DNA of 64,000 nucleotides from Valencia hispanica (lineage: Eukaryota; Chordata; Actinopteri; Cyprinodontiformes; Valenciidae), in contig OY747705.1 in the NCBI GenBank assembly GCA_963556495.2, forward strand, positions 23,611,501 to 23,675,500, read 5' to 3'. The translations under genes were made by a program, and so were the position numbers. How positions within the stretch are numbered: position 1 is the first letter of the stretch; each line of letters starts with the position of its first letter. This document shows, in pieces, positions 45,188 to 60,100 of this stretch. Below the pieces are notes generated by a model, which did not search any database, had not been told where the DNA came from, and saw nothing but the letters and a program-made list of their open reading frames with translations.

Positions 45188-48100
45188 TTAAGACGACCCC
45201 ATCAGCACTCCAACTGGAGGCGCATGCTTGTTGTCGGTTGGGGAGTGCTGGTAAAATGTGTCTGTCTGGTTGACCCGCAGCAAAGGTGGGATGCTGGAGG
45301 ACCTGATGTGGAGGATCCTGGTGTCGGTTACTTCGCAGTCGATCTGCATCATCACCTGAAACTCTTTGTCCTTAATGATGCTGTCTGTATTGGCAAGAAA
45401 AGAAAAGGATCATTGTGAGCTCTCAATTCCTGAATTAAGGGATTTTACAGCTTCTTCAACACTTATTGGGATTCTTAGAGACGTGTAAAAAAAGTGTTAA
45501 AATAAATACATAGAAGTTAGGTTAGTGAGAGATCATTGCAATAGCATAACCTCACTGAAAAAAAAGAAAAATACAAATTTTATTTGGAGTTTTTTTATTC
45601 TCACATACACACACATGCACGCATAAACTAGCGGTCCAAAAAGATAGTCGCCAAAAAAAAAAAAAAGAAAAAAGGGCCACTCACTTTATAATTTATTGGA
45701 CCGTCTTTAGCATTGATTACGACACGAATTCTCTGTGGCATTGTTTCGATAAGCTTCTAGAATGTCACAAGGTCTATTTCTATCCAGTGTTGCATTATAA
45801 GAATTGTACATCAATCAAATTATCTAGAACCAACAAACCATTTGTTTATTAAGTTAAATACCCTGAAATGTTATGATTTTAGTTTAATATAAAATAGCAC
45901 AGATAATGTATAAAACTTAAAATAATTTACTCTGCCACAGTACTCAGAGGCTGTTTGAAATCAAAGAGAGTCCATATGACTTAAGGGGAACAGATTGTTT
46001 AAAAACAAAAAAAACAAAAAACAAGATAAGAACAAACCTAAGGCAAAGATGTGTTTCTGTTAGAGGTATCAACTTGTGAAATTATTATGACAATGACTTA
46101 AAAAAATGTAGTTCATTTTTCTTGTTTAAAAACATGTTCAAAACTAAAGTATTAGAAAAATATGTAAATCAAAAATGAAGAAGAGCAACAATAATAATAC
46201 TGAAACTCTTGGATGTTTCTGTCGGAATTATTACGAAACTTAATTTCATGTATTTACTTCTCAAAGATGGAAGTCTTTTGTTTTGTATTTTATTGAATTA
46301 GTTTTGTTTAGCTTTTCTTAGCTTCAAGCTCTATGTAAGTGAGCTGCATGCTGAATGATTTTTTTATTTTTGGTGAAAAGGTTTGGCATAACAAGCATGT
46401 GCTTCAGCCAATACCTTTTTGATTAGCCTTATCTCATGCTTTGTCTTGTGGTAATTCTTTCTTTTGTATTTAACTGAACGCTAATCAAATAAATGATTAT
46501 GATTGATAAAATTTTCACCAATATCTTGCATTGATGATGGTAGAGTCTGACCGCTGCGCAAAGCATTCTCCAGCACATCCCAAAGATTCTCAATGGGGTT
46601 AAGGTCTGGACTCTGTGGAGGCTAAACCAAGTGTGAAAACGATGTCTCATGCTCCCAGAACCCCTCTTTCACAATTTGAGCCCGATGAATCCTGGCATTG
46701 TCATCTTGGAATACGCCCATGCCATCAGGGTGGAAAAAACCCCATTGATGGAATAACCGGGTCATTCAGTATATTAAGGTTGCCAGCTGACCTCATTCTT
46801 GGAGCACATACTGTTGCTAAACCTAGACCTGACCAACTGCAGCAACCCCAAATCATGGTACTGCCCCCACAGGCTTGTACAGTAGGCACTAGGCATGATG
46901 GGTGCATCACTTATTCTGCTCCTCTTCTTACCCTGATGCGTCAATTTCTCTGGAACAGGCTACATCTGGTCTCATCAGACCACATGACCTTCTTCCATTG
47001 CTCCAGAGTCATATTTTTATGCTCCCTAGCAAATTGAAGCCTTTTTTCCCCGGTTTGCTTCACTGATTAGTGGTTTTCTTACAACTACACAGCTGTTCAG
47101 TCCCAATCCCTTGAGTTCCCTTCGCATTGTGCATGTGGAAATGCTCTTACTTTCACTATTAAGCATAGCCCTGAGTTCTACTGTCATTGTTCTTCGATTT
47201 GATTTCACGTTTTAGTGATTGCCGATCACGATCATTCAGGATTTTTTTCCGGGCCACATTTCTTCCTCGAAGACGATGGGTCCCCACTATCCTTCCACTT
47301 TTTAATAATGTGTTGGACAGTTCTTAACCCAATTTTAGTAGTTTCTGCAATCTCCTTAGAGGTTTTCTCTGCTTGATGCATGCCAATGATTTGACCTTTC
47401 TCAACCACATTAACATCTTTTCTACAACCACAAGATGTGTCTTCCGACATGGTTGTTTATGAAATGAGAAGCAACTCATTACACCAGTTGGGGTTAAATA
47501 ACTTGTTGCCAGCTGAAGGATAATCGACCATGCAGTAATTATCCAATAGGAGGCTCGTACCCATTTGCTTACTTAAATCCAGGTGGCGACTCTTCTTTGG
47601 CCAGGCAGTGTATATACACATTTCTTTAAATCTTATAAATGCTAGACATGTCAGATGTGTGTTAATCTTTATAAGAACATAGCTACTTGAATAAAGCTGA
47701 CCATATCTACAGTCAGAGAAACAGTTAATTATAAAACAACTGGAACTCAGACCAACAATGGCTCAATGTTCAGGAACAGCAACAAAGTGGCATTTTTGGG
47801 CCCACCAAGTCTCCATAGCAACCACTGGTTGCTATCTGCCAACCATCTATTTGGGCCGTCTCTTTTATACTATCCAAAACATAAAAATGTGAGGTTTTAC
47901 ATATTATTGGATCTCGAATTGGAACGACTTTGGACTAAGATTGAGCTTTCCGGCAACTAAGACTCCAAATGGATTTGGTGTGAAGTGAAGGATGAATAAC
48001 CATACTACCAAAAGTAAGTATTGTGGAAAAGTTGTGGGCCTGTAAGTTTTTAGTGCAAGACTGCAATTTAAGTCAAATATTTCAATTTAATTTACCCATC

Positions 48101-51100
48101 TTTACCAGGGCTGAAAATAAGTGATGTTGTAAGGAGTGTTGTTTGAAACCGTGGGGGATGGAAGCAACAAGCTGACCTACAGATGGAGCCCAGAGGTGAG
48201 TCAGACACCGGATTTCACCATCGCTGAGATAAACAAAACCTCACTAAACAACAGCGGGGCATGCAAATTGTAGAAGAGAGAACAAGAAAAGTCTGAGGGG
48301 AGCATGGGAAGTGAACGCTGACGATGACTCAGGATCCCCGTAGCTGTGTTCAGCAAAGCAGAGAAAACCTGGGCAGGGATTCAAAGACAAAGTATAATTT
48401 ATGTTCATGAGTGAGACTATTGTGTCTGAATAAAGCTTTCAACCACAGGTTGTGTATTGGGTTGTTATCATACATAAATACTGCATGTTCTCACAGTCTT
48501 CTCAACCTACATATATGCAATTATTTAGGTTTGCTTTGATAAATTCAGACTTGGAACCAGACCCAGGATTCAACACTGGTGGTTTGTGGTCCCCCACTTT
48601 CAGACCTTACTCAGCCTTGAGCAACAGATCCTATCAAGCGGGTACTCTGAGCAAGAATGAGATTGTACCAATATGCTTACAGACCCAGCTAGTATTTACA
48701 TGAACAGCTTAAGAACTTCCACTGTCAGCAGTGGAGATAACATTCCTCATCTGGAGCACACCTCACTGGGTTTTAGTGCATTTATATGACCCAAAAATGG
48801 AGCAGGGGTGTCTTTAAAATGCCTGAGTGAAGGAAATAGTTAAAAAGCTGCAGGCTGCTTTTCAGACATCTCCTTCTCCAGAGCTGGAGTATTTGGGATG
48901 CATTAGACCGGCAGATCGCATCAAACTGGACCACATGATAGCTTCTACTGCAGCTGGAGGATTTCATGGATGAATAGGTTTTGGGAAGGTGAGTTTTGAT
49001 CACGCCCAGTATGATTTTATCTGCTGGCAAAATTTGATCTTGTGCACCTGCAGTGAAATTTGGACGCTTCGAATGGCTTCAGTATTTGGAGAGACATCAA
49101 AGAAAATCAACAACACTACATCTACCAGGAAAAGAAAAAAAACAGGTATGTATAAAGTGGACTTTGAAAGGTTATAAACAGAAATCCAGTAGATACAGGT
49201 GTATCTCAACAGATTACAATATCACGCAAAAGTTAATGTACTTCAGTGGTTTATTTTCAAAAAGTTAAATACATGAACTCATTACACATACTGATCTATT
49301 TCAAGCTCTTACTTATATTTAGGTGTGTTTATTTCTATACTTTTGATTGACAGCTAATTTAAATAAAAAAACTAAAGTTATTTTTATGCAAGCCCGACAA
49401 AAAAAAAAAAAAAAGAAGGAAAAAAAAACAATAGTCCGTGTACTGAACAGTATATGTGCTTAAAGCCAGTATGGCACATCTCCAAAACAAGCTAGCTTAA
49501 AAATATATTTTTCATGACTCTTAACATTCTAACATAGTATAGCTATAAATATTTTGTGGAGATAAAAAAAAAAAATCTATAGGTTCTGTCGCATTTGTCT
49601 AAAAACCTCAGCCAATAACATGGCTTGGTGCTGAACCACCGTTAGGACCAGTCGGTTGTCTGACAAGCGCACTTCAGCATTTACCTAGGTCCTCCACTCA
49701 TTACTTGCTCTTACGTTTTACAACAAGACACCACTCGTGTGAGACGTTCTCTGCTCAAAAAAGTCAAGAGAACAAGAATCAGTTGGTTGCTACCACTCCA
49801 ACTTTAGGACACACTACCAGAGTCCCAAAATGTGTGTTTCCATATCAGGGGGGTGTGAGAGCTCTGACTGTGTTTATGTTGAAAAGCTAGCTTGTTTTGC
49901 AGATTTGTTATAGCAGCTTTAATATTTGGTTGAGGCACTTTTGCACAAATTAGTGCATCAGTGTTCCGTGGCATGAAAGTAATCAGCCTGTGGTTCTACT
50001 GAAGAGTTCAGGAAACCCCAGTTGCTTTTTAGCAGCCTTAAGCTCGCCTGCATTGTTGGTTCTGCTGTCTCTCATCTCCCTCTTGACAAGACTCCATAGG
50101 TTCTCTGTGGGATTTAGGTGTTTAAATCCTAAATCCCACAGTTTCCAGTCTAAAGTTTGCTGGCCAATCCAGCACAGTGATACCATAGTCATTAAAGCAA
50201 GTACTTTTGTGAGAGTGGGCAGGTCCAGAGATCTGATTGAAAATAAAATCAGCATGTCCTTAAAACTTGTTAGAGGGAAGCATGAAGTGCTCTAGTATTT
50301 TCTTATGACATGACCGACAGATTAGAATAGACAGTGGACGCTTCACACTGGAACATTGACTCTTTCTGGTTTACCCTTTTTGTGGAGAGTGTCAATGACG
50401 GTCTGCTGGACAACTGTCTTGTCAGCAGTTTTCCCCACGATGTGTAGGCCAAAATGTATAATTACTGCATTACAAATATTTTCTTTTAATTGGTCTCATC
50501 ATTTTCTGAAAAACTGACATTAGATATTGTCATTAGCTGAAAGCAATAATCGTCTAAATTAACAAACAAATCACTAGAAAAATACATTTTCAATTATTAT
50601 TCTAATATAACAACATCTCCTCATATTTCCTCTCATATTCAAAGAGCCATATCTACTCCATATTCATGCCAAGTTGGTGTTTTTCGCAACATCCTCACAA
50701 GCAGATTCTTAAGTTAAAAAGCATCCCATTCTATATTTAGCAACACTCAAGGGCTTTACTGCTGTAGCATTTCCTTATCTTGTGTGACCAATTGCTTGCA
50801 GGTGGCTCATCATTGTTTACTATGCTAGAACTTACCATAACATTTGTAAAGTACAGCTAATGGTAGTATTATTAAAACTATATAAACTTCAAGCTCTGGT
50901 ACTTTTCAATGTAATGTGCACTACAAAAATAATGTAGAAAGATTTCTAGCATAAACCAAATGGGAGACCTACATTTATTGTGAAACTCACTTTTTCCATC
51001 TATCCTTCACTAGATTATCAAAGAATTTGATCTTTAACTTCTTAAGAAGCCTGTGAGGCAAAAGATGAAACGCATCAGCATGCAGCCATGAGATTCACCT

Positions 51101-54100
51101 TCAAATAGCAATGCTTTGAAGAGGCTGCCAGATTTACCGTCCAACTGCTCATGGCCTTATTACCCCCATTTTACTTGTGCCATCTGGAAACCTTCCAGCT
51201 GCTGTATGCTGATAAGGGTCTAATGTCCTACAACAATGCATTAATGCATGATGAAACCTGAGTGAGTCCCTCAGCAGGATGGCGGATGCCAAATTGGAAC
51301 AAACTCAGAGGATCCATTCATGAAGGAAGCTTTTCTTCACTCTTTTACATAAGGAAGCATGTCATTTGCAAATATAATCACATCCGAATAGAGATAATTA
51401 TCATTATCCTTTTACTTTTTTGCCAGTCACCACATAAAAATATAGAAAAATGCAAGGTGCATGATCAAGAAAAGCAACACCAACTCAGCCACTGGATAAC
51501 AAGTTCTACTGTCTAGTGCTGAGTATACATGTTTGCTTTTCATTAACAAAACTACAACTGTTGTAAAACATAAAATAAAGGATAAGCCAAATGAGAAAGA
51601 TTATATGCTTAGCATACAGCAAATGATACAGATTTTATTTACCAGTGAACTTCATGCTTGAGCATAAAGGAAGTTATTAATTCATAAGAGTGTAAGTGTG
51701 AGCTTCTGAGAACCAATGTTTTTCAAAACATTATTGTGCCCAGACCACAAGTTGTAGAGATTCAGTAGGGACAAAAGTGCTCAACAAGGTGATGGAGGTA
51801 TACAATCTCTGAAGATTGAATCCTCCTTTGCAGCAAGGGTGAGGGCTAAACAGTTGCACTGGTAAGAGTGTGTTTGTGAGTGAAGGGGAAAGGCATCCAG
51901 TTGTGGAAAACTTTAAATTTCATTAACCATTTTAGCTAGGGATGTGTACCGAAACCCGATATTAAATTGGCCCCGGGGCTGATTCTGATGGTCCACCCGT
52001 ACTGATAAGCTTCAGCCTTATCGGTTCTCTTAATGATAAAATTAAGGTTGTATTCATGTTTTGCGGGAGATATAAACACAAGCCAAAAACTGTATTGCAG
52101 CCCACTCCTCCTTAACAAGCACACACGCTGCGGGGACGGAGTGGCGACTGCTGCGCGCTGACGTGTGTGTTCGCCTTACAGATACGATGGCAGAGCAACC
52201 AAAAAGATCCAACATTTGGCTTCATTTTGCGAAAATAGATGCCGACAATGCACGCTGTCATATATGTAATAAACGGTTTGCTTGCAAAGGCGGGAACACA
52301 AGAAGTTTGACCAAACACCTTGCCAAAATACACCAACTGCAAACCGAAAGATGCACGGTGTTTGACCGCCTGAGTGCTGCAACAACAACAACCCATGTAT
52401 CAGATACAACACGTATGTATGTTTGTATGCAAAGCAAACACGTGAAGCATGGATATAAGTTTGCCATTTCATTCTTACAATTAATAAATGCTGGATATTT
52501 TTGAACAACAGCTTCCTTCTTATTTAAGTTTAAAAAAAAATTTCTTAAACTACAGTTAACCTGCTATTTTATTCCTACAATAAATAAATGCTGGATATTT
52601 TGAACAAAAGCTTCCTTCTTATCCAAAAAAAATAATAATAATTCTTTAACTACAGTTCATTATTTGTGTTTTTCCCCTTTTGTTTTAGTCTTTCAAAAAA
52701 AAAGTACCGATAAGGATACCGATCAAGTACCGGATCGATAAGGAGTATCGTTAAGAGTAGTAGTATCGATAAATCTTTAACGATACCCATCCCTAATTTT
52801 AGCGCAGGTAATATCTGCTTAATTGTGTTACTCCACAAAGAGCAGAAAGTTTATTGTTGCACAGAATTTCTCTTTTTAACCAGTCACTAAATTTAGTGAA
52901 ATTTCTGTTTTTCATCCAAAACAGCAAAAAAATCAAAATTACAGATAGCACTATAACTTCAATAATCAATACGGTACATTATTTTGTAGCAGTAGGAGTA
53001 ATAGTTAATTATTTTTGTTTAAATAAAAGTAGTTGGATCATACTATACGTTTTGTTTAAAATGTTTGCATAAATATTGTAAAACCTTGGAATTCTGATCC
53101 TAGGATGCCCCTTCAACCCAGTGTAGGTGGTAGGAGACAAAAGAACTCTAGCTTAAATAACATCACTGTTAGCATCTTCCACCCCAGGCACAAAGTTGTT
53201 GTTGAACTGGAGAACTACTTGAGTGACAGATTGCTGCATCCTAGATACACAAAACATAACCACAGATCCTTCCTCCCAGAAACAGGTAGACTTTATAATC
53301 ATCACTGCTACCAACAAACTCTAAGTTTTTATAAATCTGCTTTTATTTGCAGTTTTCCTCATTTCAAATAACATTCTAGCTGTTATTTGCACATCCTTTT
53401 TTTCTAATTTACCCTACTAAGCTGCACATTACGTTTAATTTAAGTATGCATTTTTAAAATATTGGCACTATTATTTTCTTATGTTGTAAACTTATCTTTA
53501 AGGTACAGTCTCTTATTCTTAATTTTATATTTTATTTATTTATATTTTATATATTTTTACCTTTGTGATTATGGATGCTTCCACCTACCTTATCTTGCTG
53601 TTGAGAAACCGGAATTTCCCAACTGTGGGACAATAAAGGATATCTCTATTCTATTCCATTCCATTTTTTCTAGCTTAATATACTGTGAGAACCTTGTAAA
53701 AGTGCAATTAGATATGCAACACCACCTGTACTTGCCAACATCCCAAAGACACTCTTCTACTCCATCTCCATCCAAACATGTCGCTTCCACTTGATAGAGC
53801 TACTATCAAACTCAGATCATTAAATAAACACACAATTCAGTCCTGGAGAGCTGGGTCGGACTCTTTAGGTAAGGCTCAAACCAGCAAAGTACTTTACCAA
53901 AGAATAGGAACTTCTTTGTGTCAATGGGTAACTTTTAACCAGGACAAAAAACAAAAATCACATGTGGGGTGCCCCAAGGCTCCATCCTGGGGCCCCTCCT
54001 ATTTAAAATCTACATGCTCCCACTAACCCAGATTATAACAACAAATAAGATTTGTTACCATAACTATGCAGATGATACTCAGGTGTATATTACAATGTCA

Positions 54101-57100
54101 CCAGGTGACTTTGAACCCATCCAAACCCTAAGTGAATGAATTAAGCAAATCAATGGATGGATGCGCCATAATTTTCTCCAGCTGAATAGAAACAAAACTT
54201 GATCATTGCTCTTTAGGTCCAAAAATAATTATTTAAGAGCCAGCACACAGCTTCAGTTAATACAGCTAGAAACTACTGATCAGGCCCAAAATCCAGGTGT
54301 AGTAATGGACTCAGATCTGAACCCAAAAGGTCACAAAAAGACAATCACAAGGTCAGCCTTTTATCACCTAATGTCGCAACAGGACCTCAAAAAACTCATC
54401 CATGGATTCATCTTTAGTAGGAATGATTACTACAATAGTGTCTTCACAGGTCTGCCTAAAAAGTCAATCAGACACCTGCAGCTGATCAAGAACTCTGCTG
54501 CTCGCATTCTCACAAGAACTAGGAAAGTAGAGCACATCACCACAGTTCTAAAGTCCTTATACTAGTTCCCCGTAGCTCAGAGAATAGACTTTAAAATACT
54601 TTTACTAGTTTATAAATCATTGAATGGCTTATCACCAAAGTAAGTTGAAGATCTGTTGTCACTATAAAACCCCCCAAACCACTCAGGTCTTCCAACTCTA
54701 GTCTACTAATCATCCCTAGAATTAGAATCAAACATGTAGAAGCAGCTTTCAGTTTCTATGCTCCTCTTACCTGGAACAAACTTCCAGACCACTGCAAACA
54801 AAGCTGCTGAAAAAGTGAGTTCCTTTAAATCAAGGTTAAAATCCATCTGTTTAGAGCTGCCTTTGTGTAACCAATAGCTGGAATGTCAGATATTTTTAAT
54901 GTGTCATGTTTTCCGCTTTTATTCATGTTTTATTGCTGGTTTTATTTGATCCCCTAATCACCCAATGCACCTTGAATTGCATTGTTAAAAGTGTGCTATA
55001 CAAATAAAGTTGCCGTATAAGGTGAGCCAGATTATAGTGTTACCTTTACCCAGGCGGTTAATCACAACACACAAACGCTTAGAGATCAAAGCCTCTACCT
55101 GCAGCATGCAGCGTTTTTGACCAAGACTGACCAGACAATCACTTCAAATTAAAACAGTCAATCCACCTCCATCCAGATTAAAACCATTAGGTGACTTTAA
55201 GAGGAAGGCATTCCTAAAATGAACACACCATCAAGGAGCTGGAAAGCATTATCTTTCAGCGAAGAGCAATCAAGCTTCTTTAAGAGAGCTGTGCCTTTTT
55301 TTCTGAGGATGTTGACCCTTTAAGTATATAGAATTGCACTTCCTCACTTTAAAGTCTCAATTAAAGTCAGCATAAATTAAAAAAAATGCTACTAGAATTT
55401 GTCATCTGTGTGACACATGGAGCTTTATAAAGAAAAGGGAACATTGCATGCGTCCTGTGCTGAACAAAATCACATTCAGGCGTTACTCTGTTACCCTCTA
55501 CTGGCTTGTTTTTCATCGAACATCCTGACATTAGGTTGCAGACATCAGGTCAGACCCCTGATAAAAATATATCACATGGTCCTCTCTGCTTATTAGATGC
55601 AAACAGCCTGAGGGGATCACAATGCTTTGTGGGGGTTGATGACAAGTCATGCAAATTGAGACCCTACTTTTAGAGGAAGCAAGGATTTTTCAAGGTCTGA
55701 TATGCCTCTATGAATGCAACCTTTGTTTAGCCTTTTTGAGCTGAAAATTATCTGCTGGACTTGACTCTTACTGATATTTCAATGGTTAATCTGACCAGCA
55801 CGGACCTCAACATTCCACCGCAACAAGACAAACCAAGAACAACGTTTACTTTCATAACACCTTGTCCAAAAATTCTTGATGTCAATTTTTACTATTAAAA
55901 TCTCTAATCAAAGCTGCTGCCGGTGTCTTGCAACAGATGGTGAAGATAACAGAAGAACTGGATGACTTTATCCAGCTGATAAAAATGATCGTTCAGCTAT
56001 CAATACCAATAGAGCCTTCTTATTAACATCCAATACAGTCGTAAACACAAAATGTTGTGGTACACTTTGTACAGAGTTTGTAAAAGTCAACTACAAGTAA
56101 AAACATTTGTTCACTGATGCTCTCTTTCCACCGACACCCTAAGTGACCTAACTCTGGCAAACGGTACCAACGGTCCAGCAGATTTGAGAGTCTTAGTGAA
56201 AACCTTACATGAGCTCATGGAAATAAGAACCAAATGGCCACTTTAATGATTCATAAAACAACAATTTGGCAACAAAGGCAAGAGAAAGTCAAAGGTTTTT
56301 GCTCATCAAATGTTCAGCGGTAACTCATGTATATCAGGCAGTTGAATAAATGGATGAGAGCTTCTCAAATGGGCTGGTGAAAATACCCTAAAGCCCACCT
56401 CCTGAAATGCAATCAAGCAAACTCTCATCACCACCCACTGAGATAAGCTGTGTGACAAGCGAGTGCACTCCTCAAGACAGTATCAAATCCAGCCAGCAGT
56501 GCTCCTAATCTGAATAGTCAAAATGCAGAGACATTTCTTCCATCTTCTCTCAGCTTCTACTAACAGCCCAAACGGATTGCTAAATGTCTTCAAACCAAAG
56601 TGCTGAGACTTTTCTGATCTCAAGAATGCATTCCTGAACTTGTAATAATTATTTAAAATTGGGAATTAGCACTAAATAAGGAGCAAAAGTGTAACTATAT
56701 ACAAAATCTGTTAAAAAAAAGAAACTTTCACCTTTGAGGTATGTAGCTTTTTTACTAAAATATGTTAGATACCAATGGTGAAGTACTCTTGTTTCTGAGT
56801 CCGTTTCCCTTTTTTGATCAGCTAAGCTCCGACTGTTGTGCGTGTGTTGTAGCACTTACCATTTATGTTCATGGCTGGCAACACGACAGACATCTTGGGT
56901 CGACTTCCCTTGTTGTGGTTAGTGGCAGGGAGTAAAAGATGATCCTGAAAACAAAGAGGAGAACGTCATTGAGTGGAAAAAGCAATCCGCTTGGAGGTAC
57001 ATAAATGTCGGGTGCATGTGTTTGTCAACAGAGAGCTGAGGTTGTAACATCCTTGGCTTTGGGGAAATCAGTGATGTGGTCTTAATGCAAAGTTAACAGA

Positions 57101-60100
57101 TAAAAGATGCATTTTAAAGCATCGGATTTAGGCAGCTTTGGGATAGCAGCGGGGAAAAAAACTCACTTCACCAAGCATTGCAAATGAAACTCAATTTCAA
57201 AATTATGATCAATGCCAGTAGGAGCATGAAACTTCTGAAGGGGAGTTCCTGAAACACTGCTAATAAAAAGTAGAGCTTATTTAAATTGGTTGCCTTTCAA
57301 GCACAACTGCAACTTTTAAAGTCCATAAAATAACAGAAAGGTTGGAGCAGGGCCTATCTGGAAAGTTAATAGTCTGCGTTATCTATTTAAAAACCCAGTT
57401 ATGATGTGTGTTTGCAATCACGTTTCTTTTTAGAATATCCAACTGTGTCCAAGCTTTAAGCATCTGACACAGGAGTTCAACCTTGTAAAGACTAGTTAGG
57501 ATATCGAGAAACAACCCACTAATCACCAAGGCTGAAACACCAGTGTCACTGTCTACGAAGAAGAAAGTTTAATACCCGGTTGGACAGATAGATGACTAAA
57601 CTCTAAACAGTGAGGTAGAGATGTCCAATATTATCGGCCAATATGGGCATTAAAATGTAATATCGGAAATTATTAGTATTGGTTTTTACTTTTTTAATGA
57701 CAACTTTTATATCTTAATTTCATTACAAGCACATATACATCAAACTTTTCAGTTACTTCTCAGACAAAATGTCAAAATATGATTGATCCAAGGTATAGTT
57801 TCTGAGATACTTTTGTTTGGCAAAACTCGCAATATGTCCCGTGGCTTCTGCATTTCGGAGCCAACATTGAACATTTAGGAAGAATTCTATCGGCGGAATC
57901 GGATTTAGACTATATCTGTATATTGAATATCGTTAAGAAAGCAGATAGTGAAACATCCCTACTTTTAAGCACTTTATAGATTTAAAACCCTTACATTCAG
58001 TCTAGGATCAGCAAGAAAATAATCTTTACATTTAAAATGGTCAGATAAGATGAAAACCAAATATTTTATTTCTAATTTTGCATAAAATCAGAATTGGGGA
58101 ACAGATTTGAAAACCGTTGAAGTTTATAACACACTGCTTTTATAAATCGGTCTTTATGAAACTTAAAAAAAGGAAGAGATGTAAATTTGACAATAGATGA
58201 ATGACCAGAGATTAGGGGATTACAAGACAGTTGGATCAAAATACATTCAACCGAGCAAAATAATTTTTAATATTGATCCTTTTCTGGAGGAAAGATTTAG
58301 TGTCATATATGCACACAGCAGAACAAGACAAAGGATGAGCTTTAAGCCTTAATAAGCAGCTGAATTCAAAAGACTGACATCGTCTGTAACTGGAGGGTGG
58401 AGGGATGCCGGAAAACATCAGTCACATTACTGCTCTTCATCAGTGCACTGTGAGTTGTTGCTCCTAAAGCCTGCCGCACACGAGAGCTAACGCTGAGCAA
58501 ACGGCCTCAAATGACTTTTTGCTCAGCAGATAGTCTTGTGTGCAGCAGGCTTAAGACAACAGATGGAATTTCCTTGAACCTTTTTGACACAAAAACACAA
58601 TAGACGTTAGTGACTCCATGATCTCATCCCAGTACAGTATTACATAAAGGCGCTGATGGTAAAACAGCACAAAAACTCCTGCAAAGCTGCAAAATGACAG
58701 AACAGGGGCGTCATATTTTCTTCTCTTCTTCAGTTTAGTTTTCCATTGAATCACCTCATTTCACAACTAAACGGAGATGCTGGCAGTAAACCAGACCACC
58801 TACAATAACCTTGACCCGAACATGACTATTTGTCTAACCGAACCCTGGTACAACATGATGAACTGAGGGTCCTCAAATGCTGGAGAGGGCCTGAACGAGT
58901 CATAATGAGCTGCATGATGTATTCACCTTGAAGAACACATGTCCACACCAGTGGTGAATGGTCTAATCCAAACAAATTTTAAATTTATTCCAGAGCTTTG
59001 GCAGTTCTGTAATAATATCACCGAGTCCAGAAGAAAACAACAGCCCACATTTTTGTGCAGATACACATACGGGAACCCAAGAAACAAAATACAAGCAAAT
59101 AAACTGAGTAGAACAGCTAATAAAGCACCGTAAGAAACAAACTCTCACAGAAAATAACAGAACTGTGATCTTTACTTGGACTGCTGCTTTACCCGTTTCT
59201 GTGAGAGGCTTCTGTACACAGTGTTTTAATTAAAATCTTAGTCTTTTTTAACGTCAACACAATTTAAATCCAAAGTTTCTGTATAATTCTTAGGATAAAA
59301 CCCCAGAAATTTGGACTGCACTAGGAAAACCTGCCAAATGTATACTATTGTTGAATATTACAATGTCCATATCAAGATGACCAATTTAATGGAAAAAACT
59401 TGACTTTCATCAAGATTTAGACTGAAAAATGCCTACAGGATCATACAATAATAGCAACTTTTCACTGTTTGTTGGAATGTAGTTGTATATGTCAAAAGCT
59501 GTGTTATCCACGGTTTCATATCGTAGATAAAAAAAAACAAAGAAAACTGATACAAGTTTGATGCAGCTTGGTACCAATGTACAAACAAAACTGTTCAAGG
59601 CTGCTTAGTCGACTTATAGAGGCGTTAGGGGTCCATGGTTGCTTTTCACTCAACTATGAATGTGCCAAATTAGAGTCAAAACACTGGCTAGCAAACAGGC
59701 CTGGGAGAAAAAATAAAATAAAAAATACAAAAATCGCTCTCATTCTTTGGCCACTTTCAAGATTCAAGAAAATTTCAGTTTCAGGTAAACTTTAAACATT
59801 ATTCCAAACAATGACAGATGTGTGTTCATGTCAGTTATTTATGCTTTTCATTTTCTAGAACCACTTAATCCTGCAGATTTCTCATTTTAAACCAGTGTGT
59901 GTGTGTGTGGGGGGGGGCTAATCTTATTTTTGTAAAACCTTAAACAACTTTATTTCTTCATAAAAATATTTTTAGAAACTTTGCATTTGTTTGCTTTACT
60001 ACGGGAGAGTTACCATAATAGTAAAATACAGAATACACATTACTTTAAATTTATATTTGCTTAGCACTAAAAATTTCTTCTAATTAAATAAGTAAAACAT

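Noticed and set aside
46543..47450. Tc1 transposase considered as an active gene
   Set aside because: It is split into separate frames with breaks, and the element carries an internal insertion.
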